Notes: generated by a model from the letters alone, not told the origin. Shown: positions 10,201 through 17,553, numbered from the stretch's first letter. The stretch is 28,560 bases of DNA from JBBQFC01 sp038321615 (GCA_038321615.1 JBBQFC010000041.1:1-28560); one strand, 5' to 3'. Made by a program: numbers and translations.

Positions 10201-10867
10201 GAAAGAAGGAAGCGACGACATGAAAATGAAGCAGTTCTTGAAGTACGATTTCGATCGCTACCTGCGCGGGCGCACACAGGAAGCGGAAAAGGAACTTCCG
10301 CTTTACAAAGTGGAGAACCAACAATACATTCATTATGGAAAAGGAAGTGTGATTTTGTATGCCTTGCAAGATTATATAGGTGTAGATTCCATGAACGCGG
10401 CGCTCCGGAGCTTCCTAGAAGCTACAGCCTATGCTGAACCGCCTTATCCAACTTCGCTTGAATTTTTAAATCATTTGGAGCCCCGCGTGCCGGATAGCCT
10501 TAAATACCTCGTGCGCGATTGGATAAAGGAAATTACCCTGTATGATCTTCGGCTTACCGATGCAAAAGTTGAAAAGCGAAGCGATGGGAAATACGCCGTT
10601 TCCTTTGAAATGGACAACCGGAAACTCTACGCCGATACTTTGGGCAACGAGAAAGAAACCCCTTTAAACGATTGGGTCGATATTGGATTATACGCCGATA
10701 GCCAGGAAGAAAAGCTTCTGGCATGGAAACGGGTAAAAATCCAAAGCGGCAAATCGACTGAAATAATGGTAGTCGATACCATTCCAGCGAAAGCGGCTAT
10801 CGATCCACGCCGAATGCTGGTAGAGCGCGTGATAAAGGACAACGTGAAGACAGTGAGTTTTAATTGA
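7289..10867 (+). CDS. ABC-2 permease fused to an M1-family metallopeptidase
   Basis: A 1192-residue fusion. Residues 1 to about 560 contain two ABC-2-type permease halves with about a dozen hydrophobic segments, for example LYIFLFIVTLLSFGAVAS near residue 19 and TFMIIIIVFFSGELVW near 370. After a last membrane span near 575-590, the rest is a periplasm-facing M1 (gluzincin) peptidase domain. Zinc ligands are His936 and His940 (HEMAHQWW) and probably Glu960 (LTESFAEYSS); a likely catalytic tyrosine is Tyr1016 (YIHYGKGS). The exopeptidase motif GAMEN is not intact: the matching site reads GTMPYSEG (907-914). Spacing from HExxH to the glutamate is 19 residues instead of the canonical 18. Proteins of this fused design are known in Bacteroidota, but substrate and physiological role are not established. 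Confidence 0.93.
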   Translation: MFTAFLNQELRSAFTSPMLYIFLFIVTLLSFGAVASDTVSIGGAVGNVYKNAPQILTTFTLILGIFGLLFAAAFFNNAALRDHNNQFNEILFHLPISKAGYFWGRFIGALILSTIPMLGVFIGAWLGALIGPLAGWVEADRIGPFFFETIYTNYFIFVLPNMFVAGSIIFFLAHRSKSTIISFVGAMAIIVTYIISGTLLSDIDNESTAALADIFGIRTYSVETRYFTPAERNTLSPSFTGLVLQNRFIWIGVALLISFLSYRSFSFKEKLRFKKAKKEKPTPVIAASIAWPRAHQTFGASLVWTQFRSIFRMNTLSITKSVVFKILALFGIILLVTSLAQGYEYFGLQSYPVTYMILDDITGSTSTFMIIIIVFFSGELVWRDRISRIDEVINSTPHGTAVSLFAKWASLIFVASLLHFSFVVLGICAQLFRGYTAIDFDLYLVDFLLETLPNYVVYSALFVLIQTLVNNRYLGYFLGIIINFALAIIIGVFHWSSSMLVPGESPGIFFSDMSGFGPGVIATLWFDLYWVLFGLLLMCLAALFMERGISARLKDKLSAARQNFKGSLRIATLALTFAWIGVAAFVYYNTQILNPYKNNKQQELAQVAYEETYKKYAALPHPSLTDISYEIDIFPEKRDVYVRAKGQLLNKTDKGIDSLFFNIQSGWDTEIDISGAVLALNDTILDVRIYKLGKTLNPNESLEVRMVTSYLTKGFSNGLGNTDILSNGTFLNNFSILPIMAYSEQGEMSDRNDRKKYGLPMKLRMPELKHDCSEVCMSNYLTDGLADWVTVRSVISTSNDQIAVAPGSLVKQWEKDGRAYFQYELDKPSQNFYNFMSARYEVAREKYNDIDVEIYYDAKHGVNVPKMLDAVKRSLAYYEKHFGPYYHKQARILEFPRYSTFAQAFPGTMPYSEGFGFIVNLEDETENNVVDAVIAHEMAHQWWAHQEIPALMQGATMLTESFAEYSSLMVMKEGSDDMKMKQFLKYDFDRYLRGRTQEAEKELPLYKVENQQYIHYGKGSVILYALQDYIGVDSMNAALRSFLEATAYAEPPYPTSLEFLNHLEPRVPDSLKYLVRDWIKEITLYDLRLTDAKVEKRSDGKYAVSFEMDNRKLYADTLGNEKETPLNDWVDIGLYADSQEEKLLAWKRVKIQSGKSTEIMVVDTIPAKAAIDPRRMLVERVIKDNVKTVSFN

Positions 10868-10946
10868 AAAGACGAGTCTAAATCGAACTTGTGATCGGAA
10901 AGCATTCAAATGGCGAATGGTTTATCAAGTTAATCAAGAGAGAAGT

Positions 10947-11780
10947 TTAGAATTTCTCCATAGGTCCAAACCACCGATCAAAGAATCGTTGCAGGGAAAC
11001 CCGCATCACTGGGTAACCATTTAAATTGCCATGCTTACCGCCAGGTATGGTGAGCATTTCACAATCAGGTCTATCGCCAATAATTTTATAAAGGTTGAGA
11101 CCTAATTTGTATGGAACTATGGTATCCTTGGTGCCATGGGCAATAAGTATCGGCGATTTGGCTGCACGTAGATAAATATCATTGCGAAAGGAATAGCGCA
11201 GAAACAGATTCACCGGAATCACCTTAGAGTGAAAAAGTGCAACATTGGTCAAGCTGTCATAAGGTGTTTCGAGCACCACCGCGGCCGGTGTGCTGTGCGA
11301 TGCAAGCCAGGATGCCATACCAGAACCAAGGGAACGGCCGTAAATGCAAACTTTTTCCGCGGGATATCTCAGAAGCACTTCTTGATAGCATGCTTGGGCA
11401 TCGCTAAAGAGTGCCTGCTCACTGCGCTTACCCCTACTTTTGCCATATCCGCGATAATCTGGTAAGAACACGTCGAAGCCAAAACTGGTAAGTTCTTCGG
11501 CTATCGGCCCCCAACGAAGCACGCCACCCGTATTGCCATGAAAATAAAGAATACAACCGCGGGATACTTTCGCCTTAATCAAAATGGCGTGGATTCGTCC
11601 TTGCTGAGGCGTATCGAAAAAAACTTCTTCGATTGGCGACGCCAATATAATCGGTGCATCTTCAGCGAGTTTTCCGCACGGTGCGAATATTAAGCTGCTC
11701 TGGAAGAAATAATAAAATGCGCAAACCAAGCCATAAATGATGACTAATGTGATTAAAATATACGTGATTTGTTGACCCAT
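10947..11780 (-). CDS. Membrane-anchored alpha/beta hydrolase
   Basis: A 277-residue serine hydrolase. One N-terminal transmembrane helix (residues 5-27) anchors the domain. The oxyanion region is YFHGNTGG (79-86), followed by the DYRGYGKSRG signature (108-117). The nucleophile is Ser150 in GRSLGSG, and the other triad members are probably Asp219 (HGTKDTIVPY) and His250 (GGKHGNL). This arrangement matches the BEM46/YfhR-like group, whose natural substrates are mostly unknown. The gene converges with the permease-peptidase gene across a 79-base spacer that shows no terminator hairpin, and diverges from the thioredoxin-like gene. Confidence 0.88.
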   Translation of the reverse strand: MGQQITYILITLVIIYGLVCAFYYFFQSSLIFAPCGKLAEDAPIILASPIEEVFFDTPQQGRIHAILIKAKVSRGCILYFHGNTGGVLRWGPIAEELTSFGFDVFLPDYRGYGKSRGKRSEQALFSDAQACYQEVLLRYPAEKVCIYGRSLGSGMASWLASHSTPAAVVLETPYDSLTNVALFHSKVIPVNLFLRYSFRNDIYLRAAKSPILIAHGTKDTIVPYKLGLNLYKIIGDRPDCEMLTIPGGKHGNLNGYPVMRVSLQRFFDRWFGPMEKF

Positions 11781-11830
11781 TTACTCAAACAAAGAACGAA
11801 CAATATTGGATATTTGGTATTAGAGAAACT

Positions 11831-12442
11831 ATGAAATCACTACCAGAGCATATCTCGGCAGCAGCAATTCCTTACGATGCTTATTTTGAGCAAGTTCAAA
11901 CTTATGCAGCAACAAATACTACGAGTGGGCCTACCCAGTCGGAAAGCTTGAGCCATTACACAAAGCTGAATGCCAGCCGAATGCGCAGATTAAACAAGCA
12001 AGTGCGACCGAGTAAGGATTTAATTGATCTAATTGACAGGAGCAAAATTGCTCAGAAGTGGATCATCATAACAGAAGCCTGGTGTGGCGATGCGGCTCAG
12101 AACATTCCTTACGTCGCGAGATTAGCTCAGGCGTGCGTCACGGTAGAATTGGGCTTTGTGTACCGCGATGAACACCTGGCTTATATGGACGCTTACCTAA
12201 CACGTGGCGGACGTTCGATTCCAAAACTTATCATCTACCGAGCTGATAATTTGAGCGAAATAGCCAATTGGGGTCCTCGCCCTGCCGCCGCGCAAAGGAT
12301 GGTAGACGCTTACAAAGCGAAAGGTCCAGAAGGCGAGCCTTTTGCGGAATTTTCTGAAAAACTCCACAAGTGGTATCAAGTTAATGCGAACATCGATTTG
12401 GAGAATGAACTATTGCTTACCTTTCAATCGCTAACGAATTAA
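11831..12442 (+). CDS. Thioredoxin-fold protein with a single-cysteine WCGDA motif
   Basis: A 203-residue cytoplasmic protein without a signal peptide. The sequence WIIITEAWCGDAAQNIPYVARLA (about 77-99) places Cys85 where thioredoxins have the first cysteine of CxxC, but the second is replaced (C-G-D-A). The GGRSIPKLIIY segment corresponds to the cis-proline strand. This is the pattern of the Bacteroidota/Firmicutes thioredoxin family usually annotated Thioredoxin_9; a monothiol redox or thiol-binding role is likely but unproven. The next gene starts nine bases after its stop, so the two are probably co-transcribed. A 7/8-like element GATATTTG at 11809-11816 could be its -7 site. Confidence 0.82.
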   Translation: MKSLPEHISAAAIPYDAYFEQVQTYAATNTTSGPTQSESLSHYTKLNASRMRRLNKQVRPSKDLIDLIDRSKIAQKWIIITEAWCGDAAQNIPYVARLAQACVTVELGFVYRDEHLAYMDAYLTRGGRSIPKLIIYRADNLSEIANWGPRPAAAQRMVDAYKAKGPEGEPFAEFSEKLHKWYQVNANIDLENELLLTFQSLTN

Positions 12443-12451
12443 GCCTGTACC

Positions 12452-13381
12452 ATGAGAGCTAACATTTTACTTTCCTGCGCTATCTTCATAATGACATCGA
12501 GCGCTGTGTACGCGCAGTCTGAAACGGATCCAAGCGTGTTGAGAAAACAGATCAAGGACTTGGAGAGCAATATTAAAGACCAGTATTCGGAGATTGAAAA
12601 GCTGGAGAAATCCATTGTGAAAGTGCGACCAGAAGCTGAACAAGCCAAGCGAGATGCGGAAAATATACGATCGAGACGCGACCAGGTGAAATCTGATTTC
12701 GAAGCTTTCAAGTATGACGAAAAAGCTGCTGCCCTTAAAAGCATGCAGAAGGAGTACAAATTAGCTGACAAGAGTTTATCGAAATATCAGAAGACTGGTG
12801 ATAACTTGAAATCTAAATTGAGCGATGAGCAAACAACATCATCCATCGCCGCAGGGCAGAAATCGGAAAAAATTGGAGAACTCGATAATCTGAAAGCTAA
12901 GCTAAATGGAATGCCGGAAGCAGAAAGAGCTTCTCTGGTTTCCGCAGCATCTGATAAAATGGCTACGGAAACAGCAAAGGCAGAAGCAACTGCTTACGAG
13001 AACGAACTCAAGCGCGTGAAATCCTTAGAAAAAGAAGCCTCGGCTTACGACAAGACCATCAATAAATCAAATTCAGCAGTCGATAAAATTCAGAAGGAGA
13101 TCACCGAAAATGTCGTGGCAGTTGACCAAACGAAGGCTAAGTCCGACGATCTTAAATCATCTGTAGCTGCCAGGGAGGCGGAACTGAAGCAATTTGACCC
13201 GAAAGCCGTGGAGAAAGAGCTTACTAATTTACAGAAGGATTTGAACGACGCCGAACTGCGCAATCAAACACTTCAAAGTGATTTAGATCAAGCGTTAGGT
13301 ACTATTAATCAGAAACACAACTTAATAGAAGAGCAGAAAAAGTTGGTAAGGGAGAAAGAATCGGACTTGGGAAGGCAATAG
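12452..13381 (+). CDS. Secreted coiled-coil protein of unknown function
   Basis: A 309-residue protein. The first 21 residues (MRANILLSCAIFIMTSSAVYA, then QSET) form a signal peptide with likely cleavage before Gln22. Nearly all the rest is charged heptad-like sequence rich in Lys, Glu, Ala and Asp (KQIKDLESNIKDQYSEIEKL; NLQKDLNDAELRNQTLQSDL), predicting long coiled coils and no globular domain. I cannot assign a family; a periplasmic structural or spacer role is an inference. It follows the thioredoxin-like gene by nine bases. A short tandem repeat starts five bases after its stop codon, but no terminator hairpin with a T-run is present. Confidence 0.75.
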   Translation: MRANILLSCAIFIMTSSAVYAQSETDPSVLRKQIKDLESNIKDQYSEIEKLEKSIVKVRPEAEQAKRDAENIRSRRDQVKSDFEAFKYDEKAAALKSMQKEYKLADKSLSKYQKTGDNLKSKLSDEQTTSSIAAGQKSEKIGELDNLKAKLNGMPEAERASLVSAASDKMATETAKAEATAYENELKRVKSLEKEASAYDKTINKSNSAVDKIQKEITENVVAVDQTKAKSDDLKSSVAAREAELKQFDPKAVEKELTNLQKDLNDAELRNQTLQSDLDQALGTINQKHNLIEEQKKLVREKESDLGRQ

Positions 13382-13385
13382 AATC

Positions 13386-13413
13386 CGGAAACCGGAATTC
13401 GGAAACCGGAATT
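13386..13413. repeat. Two perfect tandem copies of a 14-bp unit
   Basis: The unit CGGAAACCGGAATT occurs at 13386-13399 and again at 13400-13413 without mismatch, just after the coiled-coil gene. A partial copy (CGGAA) may be read within each unit. Function unknown. Confidence 0.9.
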
Positions 13414-13506
13414 GATAAGATCATATAATGCTCTGACTAAAAGTAATTTATAGTTGAAGTGTATTAACTTTAAAATGAGAATTCTGAATTCTTAATCCCA
13501 AAGGGG

Positions 13507-14151
13507 TTAATTAGGGATTATATAATGGTCAATGAACTCTCGAATGCATCCTTCGCCGCCTTTGGTGGAAAGAACAACATTTACGACGGCTTTGACTTTG
13601 GAATGAGCATCTTGCGGACTGGCACTAAAACCCACTTTTTCTAGAATAGGTAAATCATTGATATCATCGCCTATGTAGGCTACGTGATTCAGGTCGAGAC
13701 GCATTTCTTTAAGCCATTCATTCAATACTTCGAGTTTTGGACGCACTCCGATATATATCCTTTTGATGCCGAGCATTTGGGCGCGGTGAGCCGTAACTTC
13801 GCTCCGTAAGGCGGCGCTGATGATGCCAATTTCGACTCCAGCTTTCATTGCCAATTGAATACCCAATCCATCCTTCACGTTGAACCGTTTCATTTCCTGT
13901 CCTTCCGAATTGTAGTACATCCCGCCTTCCGTAAAAACGCCATCCACGTCGAGCACCAGTAATTTGATCGTTCCATTGCGCAACTGTTCGTCGCTCCGCT
14001 CCAGATCGACGGTATTGAGTCTTTCGAAAGGTACACCCAACGATTCAATCAATGTCCACAAGGATTCGGGATCGAGCGACCTGAACTGCGAAGCGCCAAG
14101 CTGTTGAGCTTGGCGCTTGCGCAAAAGGTAATTGATATTCTTGAACAGCAT
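13507..14151 (-). CDS. kdsC: KdsC-type HAD phosphatase (3-deoxy-D-manno-octulosonate 8-phosphate phosphatase)
   Basis: Predicted to remove phosphate from KDO 8-phosphate, a step in making the lipopolysaccharide inner-core sugar KDO. HAD motif I is LDVDGVFTEGG with Asp68 and Asp70; motif IV is GDDINDLPIL (161-170); GVRPKLEVL carries the motif III lysine (Lys139). The protein has 214 residues, about 58 more at the N-terminus than the compact KdsC core. No in-frame ATG occurs between residue 1 and the catalytic aspartates, and the start codon overlaps the upstream stop as TAATG, so the extension appears genuine. It contains a perfect hairpin at DNA level (14091-14118). Last gene of the yaaA - FKBP - kdsC operon. 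A related N-acetylneuraminate-type HAD substrate cannot be excluded. Confidence 0.85.
   Translation of the reverse strand: MLFKNINYLLRKRQAQQLGASQFRSLDPESLWTLIESLGVPFERLNTVDLERSDEQLRNGTIKLLVLDVDGVFTEGGMYYNSEGQEMKRFNVKDGLGIQLAMKAGVEIGIISAALRSEVTAHRAQMLGIKRIYIGVRPKLEVLNEWLKEMRLDLNHVAYIGDDINDLPILEKVGFSASPQDAHSKVKAVVNVVLSTKGGEGCIREFIDHYIIPN
14091..14118. repeat. Perfect 12-bp inverted repeat inside kdsC
   Basis: Arms AAGCGCCAAGCT (14091-14102) and AGCTTGGCGCTT (14107-14118) are exact reverse complements around a four-base loop. It encodes residues 12-20 of the kdsC N-terminal extension. No T-run follows on either strand, so it is not an intrinsic terminator. Confidence 0.9.
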
Positions 14152-14861
14152 TAGGGCTGTGCTACGATATCGATCAATTCAATTTTGAAGATCAATACGG
14201 CATTTGGTTTAATAGTAGGTGGACTACCGCGCTCGCCGTAAGCAAGTCCGGGTGGAATAGTTACCAACCAGGTAGAACCAACGGGCATAAGCTGGAGAAT
14301 TTCCGTCCAACCTGGAATAACCCGGGTCAAGGGGAACTCAGCCGGTTGGCCACGCTCATAACTACTATCGAAAACTTCGCCTTCTGTAGTTTTACCTTCG
14401 TAGTTTACCCGAACAGTGTTTTCGGTAGTCGGCTTGGCACCTGTACCCATCGTGATTACTTCGTACAACATACCTGACTCGGTAGATTGGTATTTGCTGT
14501 CCTTCTTTAATTCGGCCATGTATGTGTCCGCTTTCTCCAAGCCTTTTGCGCTCTGCTCGGCCTGAACACGGGTCATGAAAGCACGGATGATTTCATTACC
14601 ATCTTCTTGCGTAATTTTAATCGCCGAATCACTGTCCAAGGCATCTTGAAGGCCTTGCATCACTTTGTCGATTTCAATTCCTTCTATTTCCGATTGGCGA
14701 ACGTTCTTGCCTAAGCCCATACCAAGCACGTAGGATACCGAGTCTAGTTCGTTTTTCAATTCGGCAGTACTACCTTTCTTGCCCTTTTGAGCGCAAGCAG
14801 CGGTGGCGAGCAAACAAGCCAAGCCGAAGAATGTAAAGATGCGTTTCATTTTAATTTTCAT
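14151..14861 (-). CDS. FKBP-type peptidyl-prolyl isomerase, FkpA/Mip-like
   Basis: Periplasmic folding catalyst that isomerises proline peptide bonds. The N-terminus is a signal sequence ending LATAACAQKGKKG; the Cys suggests a lipoprotein, although the residue at -3 is not the usual Leu. Residues about 35-125 (SVSYVLGMGLGKNVRQ) form the helical dimerisation domain of Mip/FkpA proteins. The FKBP domain is residues about 130-234, with the hallmarks VRVNYEGK, FDSS, VIPGWTE, LAYGERG and PNAVLIFKIEL. An ATG four codons downstream (14849) is an equally good start and would remove the 11-base overlap with yaaA. The stop codon overlaps the kdsC start as TAATG, implying translational coupling. Confidence 0.92.
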   Translation of the reverse strand: MKIKMKRIFTFFGLACLLATAACAQKGKKGSTAELKNELDSVSYVLGMGLGKNVRQSEIEGIEIDKVMQGLQDALDSDSAIKITQEDGNEIIRAFMTRVQAEQSAKGLEKADTYMAELKKDSKYQSTESGMLYEVITMGTGAKPTTENTVRVNYEGKTTEGEVFDSSYERGQPAEFPLTRVIPGWTEILQLMPVGSTWLVTIPPGLAYGERGSPPTIKPNAVLIFKIELIDIVAQP

Positions 14862-15648
14862 GGATTGTTGATGATTTACGGGTAAACACCCATTTGTTTT
14901 GATTTAAGTTCGATAATCGTTCATTAAAACCATAACCTTCCATGCCGAAATGAAGAAGCTCAGCAGGCTTGGTTATATTTTTTTCGAGGGCAAATGTAGT
15001 CATTAGTCCGCGTGCACGTTTAGCAAAAAAACTGATCATTTGAAATTCACCATTTCGCTCTTCCCTGAATTCTGGAGTCACCACCCGCACTGGAATTTTC
15101 TTAAAATCGATCACTTTGGAATATTCTTGCGATGCGAGGTTAAGCATAAACTCCGACTGAAAGCTTTTCAGATGGTTCAACACCGTATCGGTTACCGTCT
15201 TTTTCCAGTAGGCGTATAAGTTTTTCTTCGATGGGGTTATAGCCCAATCGGTACCCATCTCCAACCTATAGGGTTTCATGGAATCGAGCGGCCGAAGCAC
15301 ACCGTACAATCCCGAAAGGATGCGCAAACGCTCCTGCGCCAGGTCAAGCGTGTCGTCATCCCAAAGCGCAGGCGAAAGCCCCTTGTACACGTCGCCATCA
15401 AATGCAAAAACTGCTGGTCGGGTTGCGTCTTTATCTAAGCTTTCAAACGCTTGGTAACGTTCGGTATTAAGCTCGGCCAAGGCGGCACTGATGTCCATCA
15501 TTTTGGAGAGCTTCTTCGCGCTGAAAGTTTTTAGTTTAGAAACCAAATAATCGGCTTGCTTCTCGTAAATTGGTTGAGAAGGACTTATTCCTTCTGGTAG
15601 ATCCGTTTCAAAATCGAGTGATTTGGCTGGAGATATAATAATTAACAT
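14851..15648 (-). CDS. yaaA: Peroxide stress protein YaaA
   Basis: DUF328/UPF0246 protein; in E. coli YaaA lowers free intracellular iron and limits DNA damage during hydrogen peroxide stress. The 265-residue length and the conserved stretches IIISPAKSLDFET (N-terminus), FDGDVYKGL, ILSGLYGVLRPLDSMKPYRLEMGT and the C-terminal GYGFNERLSN match the family well. It is the first gene of an overlapping operon with the FKBP isomerase and kdsC. A perfect -7 element lies 22 bases upstream at 15671-15678. Whether it is peroxide-induced here cannot be read from the sequence. Confidence 0.94.
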   Translation of the reverse strand: MLIIISPAKSLDFETDLPEGISPSQPIYEKQADYLVSKLKTFSAKKLSKMMDISAALAELNTERYQAFESLDKDATRPAVFAFDGDVYKGLSPALWDDDTLDLAQERLRILSGLYGVLRPLDSMKPYRLEMGTDWAITPSKKNLYAYWKKTVTDTVLNHLKSFQSEFMLNLASQEYSKVIDFKKIPVRVVTPEFREERNGEFQMISFFAKRARGLMTTFALEKNITKPAELLHFGMEGYGFNERLSNLNQNKWVFTRKSSTIHEN

Positions 15649-15670
15649 GTAAGAAAGTGAAATTGGGGTG

Positions 15671-15678
15671 CAAATGTA
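15671..15678 (-). promoter_or_regulatory. -7 promoter element of the yaaA operon
   Basis: The minus strand reads TACATTTG, a perfect TAnnTTTG match, ending 22 bases before the yaaA ATG. No clear -33 TTG at 17-23 bases. Confidence 0.6.
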
Positions 15679-15719
15679 ATATGCTTTCGCCGACGGGCTA
15701 ATATAAGGCCTATTTATTC

Positions 15720-15727
15720 TACCTTTG
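15720..15727 (+). promoter_or_regulatory. -7 promoter element of the DEAD-box helicase gene
   Basis: TACCTTTG is a perfect TAnnTTTG match 16 bases before the GTG start codon of the helicase. It supports a short leader and that start choice. Confidence 0.6.
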
Positions 15728-15743
15728 CGGATATTTATAGATT

Positions 15744-16997
15744 GTGGAATTCAAATCATTCGGCCTGAATGAAAAACTACTCGAAGGCCTAGACGCCATG
15801 GGTTTTTCCAAGGCTACCCCCATACAGGAAAAAGCCCTGCCAATAATACTCGATGGGAAAGATCTTATTGCTTGTGCCCAAACGGGTACGGGTAAAACGG
15901 CGGCTTTTCTTCTTCCAGTCATCCATCAGATCATGGCATCGAAGGCGGAGAACAGTTCGATTAAAGCCCTTATTGTAGTTCCCACGCGCGAACTCGCAAC
16001 ACAAATTGACCAAGCGCTCGAAGGTCTCTCCTATTTTACCGATGTTAGTTCGTACGCCTTGTATGGCGGAGGCGATGGTAGCGGCTTTGAGCGTGAAAAG
16101 CGCGTACTTGCTACAGGTACTGACGTGGTGATTGCTACTCCAGGCAAACTCATCTCCCACCTCAACTTAAGCAATGTAAATTGCGCCCACCTCACTCACC
16201 TCATACTCGACGAAGCCGACCGGATGCTCGATATGGGTTTCTTTGAAGATTTAATGCGCATCGTATCGCACCTTCCAGAAAACAGACAGACGTTAATGTT
16301 TTCGGCCACTATGCCACCCAAAATCCGGAAATTGGCTCAAGCCCTTTTGAAAACGCCAGAAGAAGTAAGTCTATCCATGTCCAAACCGGCGGAAGGGGTT
16401 ATGCAGGTAGCCTACCTGGTGCAAGAAAAAGACAAGGTGGCACTTATTACCAAATTGCTCAACAAGGATGACATCGACGGTGTGATTGTGTTCTCGAGAA
16501 CCAAGCGAAACGTGAAGGAGATAGCACGTAAATTGCGTTCGTTAAAGGCAAATATGGAAGAAATGCATAGCGATCTTACCCAGGAAGAGCGGGAAGAAGT
16601 GATGCGTAAATTCCGAAATAAAAAGGTACAAATCCTTGTAGCTACCGACATTGTATCGCGCGGAATCGACATTATAGGCCTGCAGCTGGTATTGAACTAT
16701 GACGTACCCGACGAAGCGGAAGATTATGTGCACCGCGTAGGCCGAACTGCACGCGCTGATAATACCGGCATGGCCATTACTTTCATAGGGCCAGACGACC
16801 AAGGAAAATTTGGCCGTATCGAACGATTGATTGAGCAAGAAGTGATGAAACTCCCTGTACCCCCTGATGTGGGTGAAAGCTTTGAGTACAACCCAAATGC
16901 ACGCTCGAGTGGGCGTGGAGGCGGAGGCTTCAAGCGCGGGGGCGGCAAATCGGGCGGTGGCAATAAGAAGAAGTTTGGACATAAGCGGCCGGGATAG
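15744..16997 (+). CDS. DEAD-box ATP-dependent RNA helicase, RhlE-like
   Basis: Unwinds RNA duplexes, probably in ribosome assembly or RNA decay. Motifs appear in order: Q-motif FKSFGLN...GFSKATPIQ (3-28), I AQTGTGKT (45-52), Ia PTREL (80-84), II DEAD (156-159), III SAT (187-189), IV VIVFSRTKR, V ATDIVSRGIDI (300-310), VI HRVGRTAR (330-337). The tail (about residues 390-417) is a Gly/Arg/Lys-rich RNA-binding extension (GRGGGGFKRGGGKSGGGNKK). Length 417 fits the RhlE group. The start is GTG at 15744: no ATG precedes the Q-motif, and the first internal ATG (codon 19) would cut it away. A -7 element sits just upstream. Confidence 0.95.
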   Translation: MEFKSFGLNEKLLEGLDAMGFSKATPIQEKALPIILDGKDLIACAQTGTGKTAAFLLPVIHQIMASKAENSSIKALIVVPTRELATQIDQALEGLSYFTDVSSYALYGGGDGSGFEREKRVLATGTDVVIATPGKLISHLNLSNVNCAHLTHLILDEADRMLDMGFFEDLMRIVSHLPENRQTLMFSATMPPKIRKLAQALLKTPEEVSLSMSKPAEGVMQVAYLVQEKDKVALITKLLNKDDIDGVIVFSRTKRNVKEIARKLRSLKANMEEMHSDLTQEEREEVMRKFRNKKVQILVATDIVSRGIDIIGLQLVLNYDVPDEAEDYVHRVGRTARADNTGMAITFIGPDDQGKFGRIERLIEQEVMKLPVPPDVGESFEYNPNARSSGRGGGGFKRGGGKSGGGNKKKFGHKRPG

Positions 16998-17151
16998 GTA
17001 GCGGTTGTAATACAGGTATGTATGTGTTTGGGGTCATGAAATAATTGTGCTCTCACCCTTTGTTTGTCTATATTGTCTTCTTAGAAAGGTATTGTTGAAC
17101 CTTTTATAGTTAATCATTGTTGAAATCAGAGCGGACTAAAATTAATCTTCT

Positions 17152-17553
17152 ATGCCCTACCAAATTGAAAAAACAGATGCCGAATGGCGGCGTGAGCTTA
17201 CCGACGACGAGTATCGGATTCTTCGAGAAAAAGGAACGGAACGGGCCTTCACCGGTAAGTACAATCTTCATTTTGCCGACGGGCTATACCGCTGTCGAGC
17301 GTGTAATAATCCGCTTTTCACATCCGATCAGAAATTCGAATCGGGTTGTGGTTGGCCAAGTTTTGATAACCAGGTGAGCAAAGATGCTGTAGTAACTCAC
17401 TTGGACAAAACCCACGGAATGATCCGGACGGAAATATTATGCGGAAACTGCGGAAGTCATTTAGGCCATGTTTTTAACGATGGCCCCACGGAAAGCGGAC
17501 TGCGTTACTGCGTCAATTCCGTTTCAATCAATTTCGACGGTCAGAAGACGTAA
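17152..17553 (+). CDS. msrB: Peptide-methionine (R)-S-oxide reductase MsrB
   Basis: Repairs oxidised methionine in proteins by reducing the R-sulfoxide. The 133-residue protein is a single MsrB domain. Zinc is held by two CxxC pairs, Cys48/Cys51 (CRAC) and Cys97/Cys100 (CGNC). The catalytic cysteine is Cys120 in RYCVNSVSI, and Cys66 in SGCGWPSF is the probable recycling cysteine. There is no signal peptide, so it should be cytoplasmic. The ATG at 17152 begins right at the conserved PYQIEKTDAEW; nothing suggests an earlier start. The 3' end overlaps the convergent methyltransferase-like gene by 13 bases. Confidence 0.97.
   Translation: MPYQIEKTDAEWRRELTDDEYRILREKGTERAFTGKYNLHFADGLYRCRACNNPLFTSDQKFESGCGWPSFDNQVSKDAVVTHLDKTHGMIRTEILCGNCGSHLGHVFNDGPTESGLRYCVNSVSINFDGQKT

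Noticed and set aside
13478..13519. Inverted repeats AGAATTC/GAATTCT and AATCCC/GGGATT around the kdsC stop as a terminator
   Set aside because: No T-run follows on either strand, and the stems are short or interrupted, so there is no support for a terminator.
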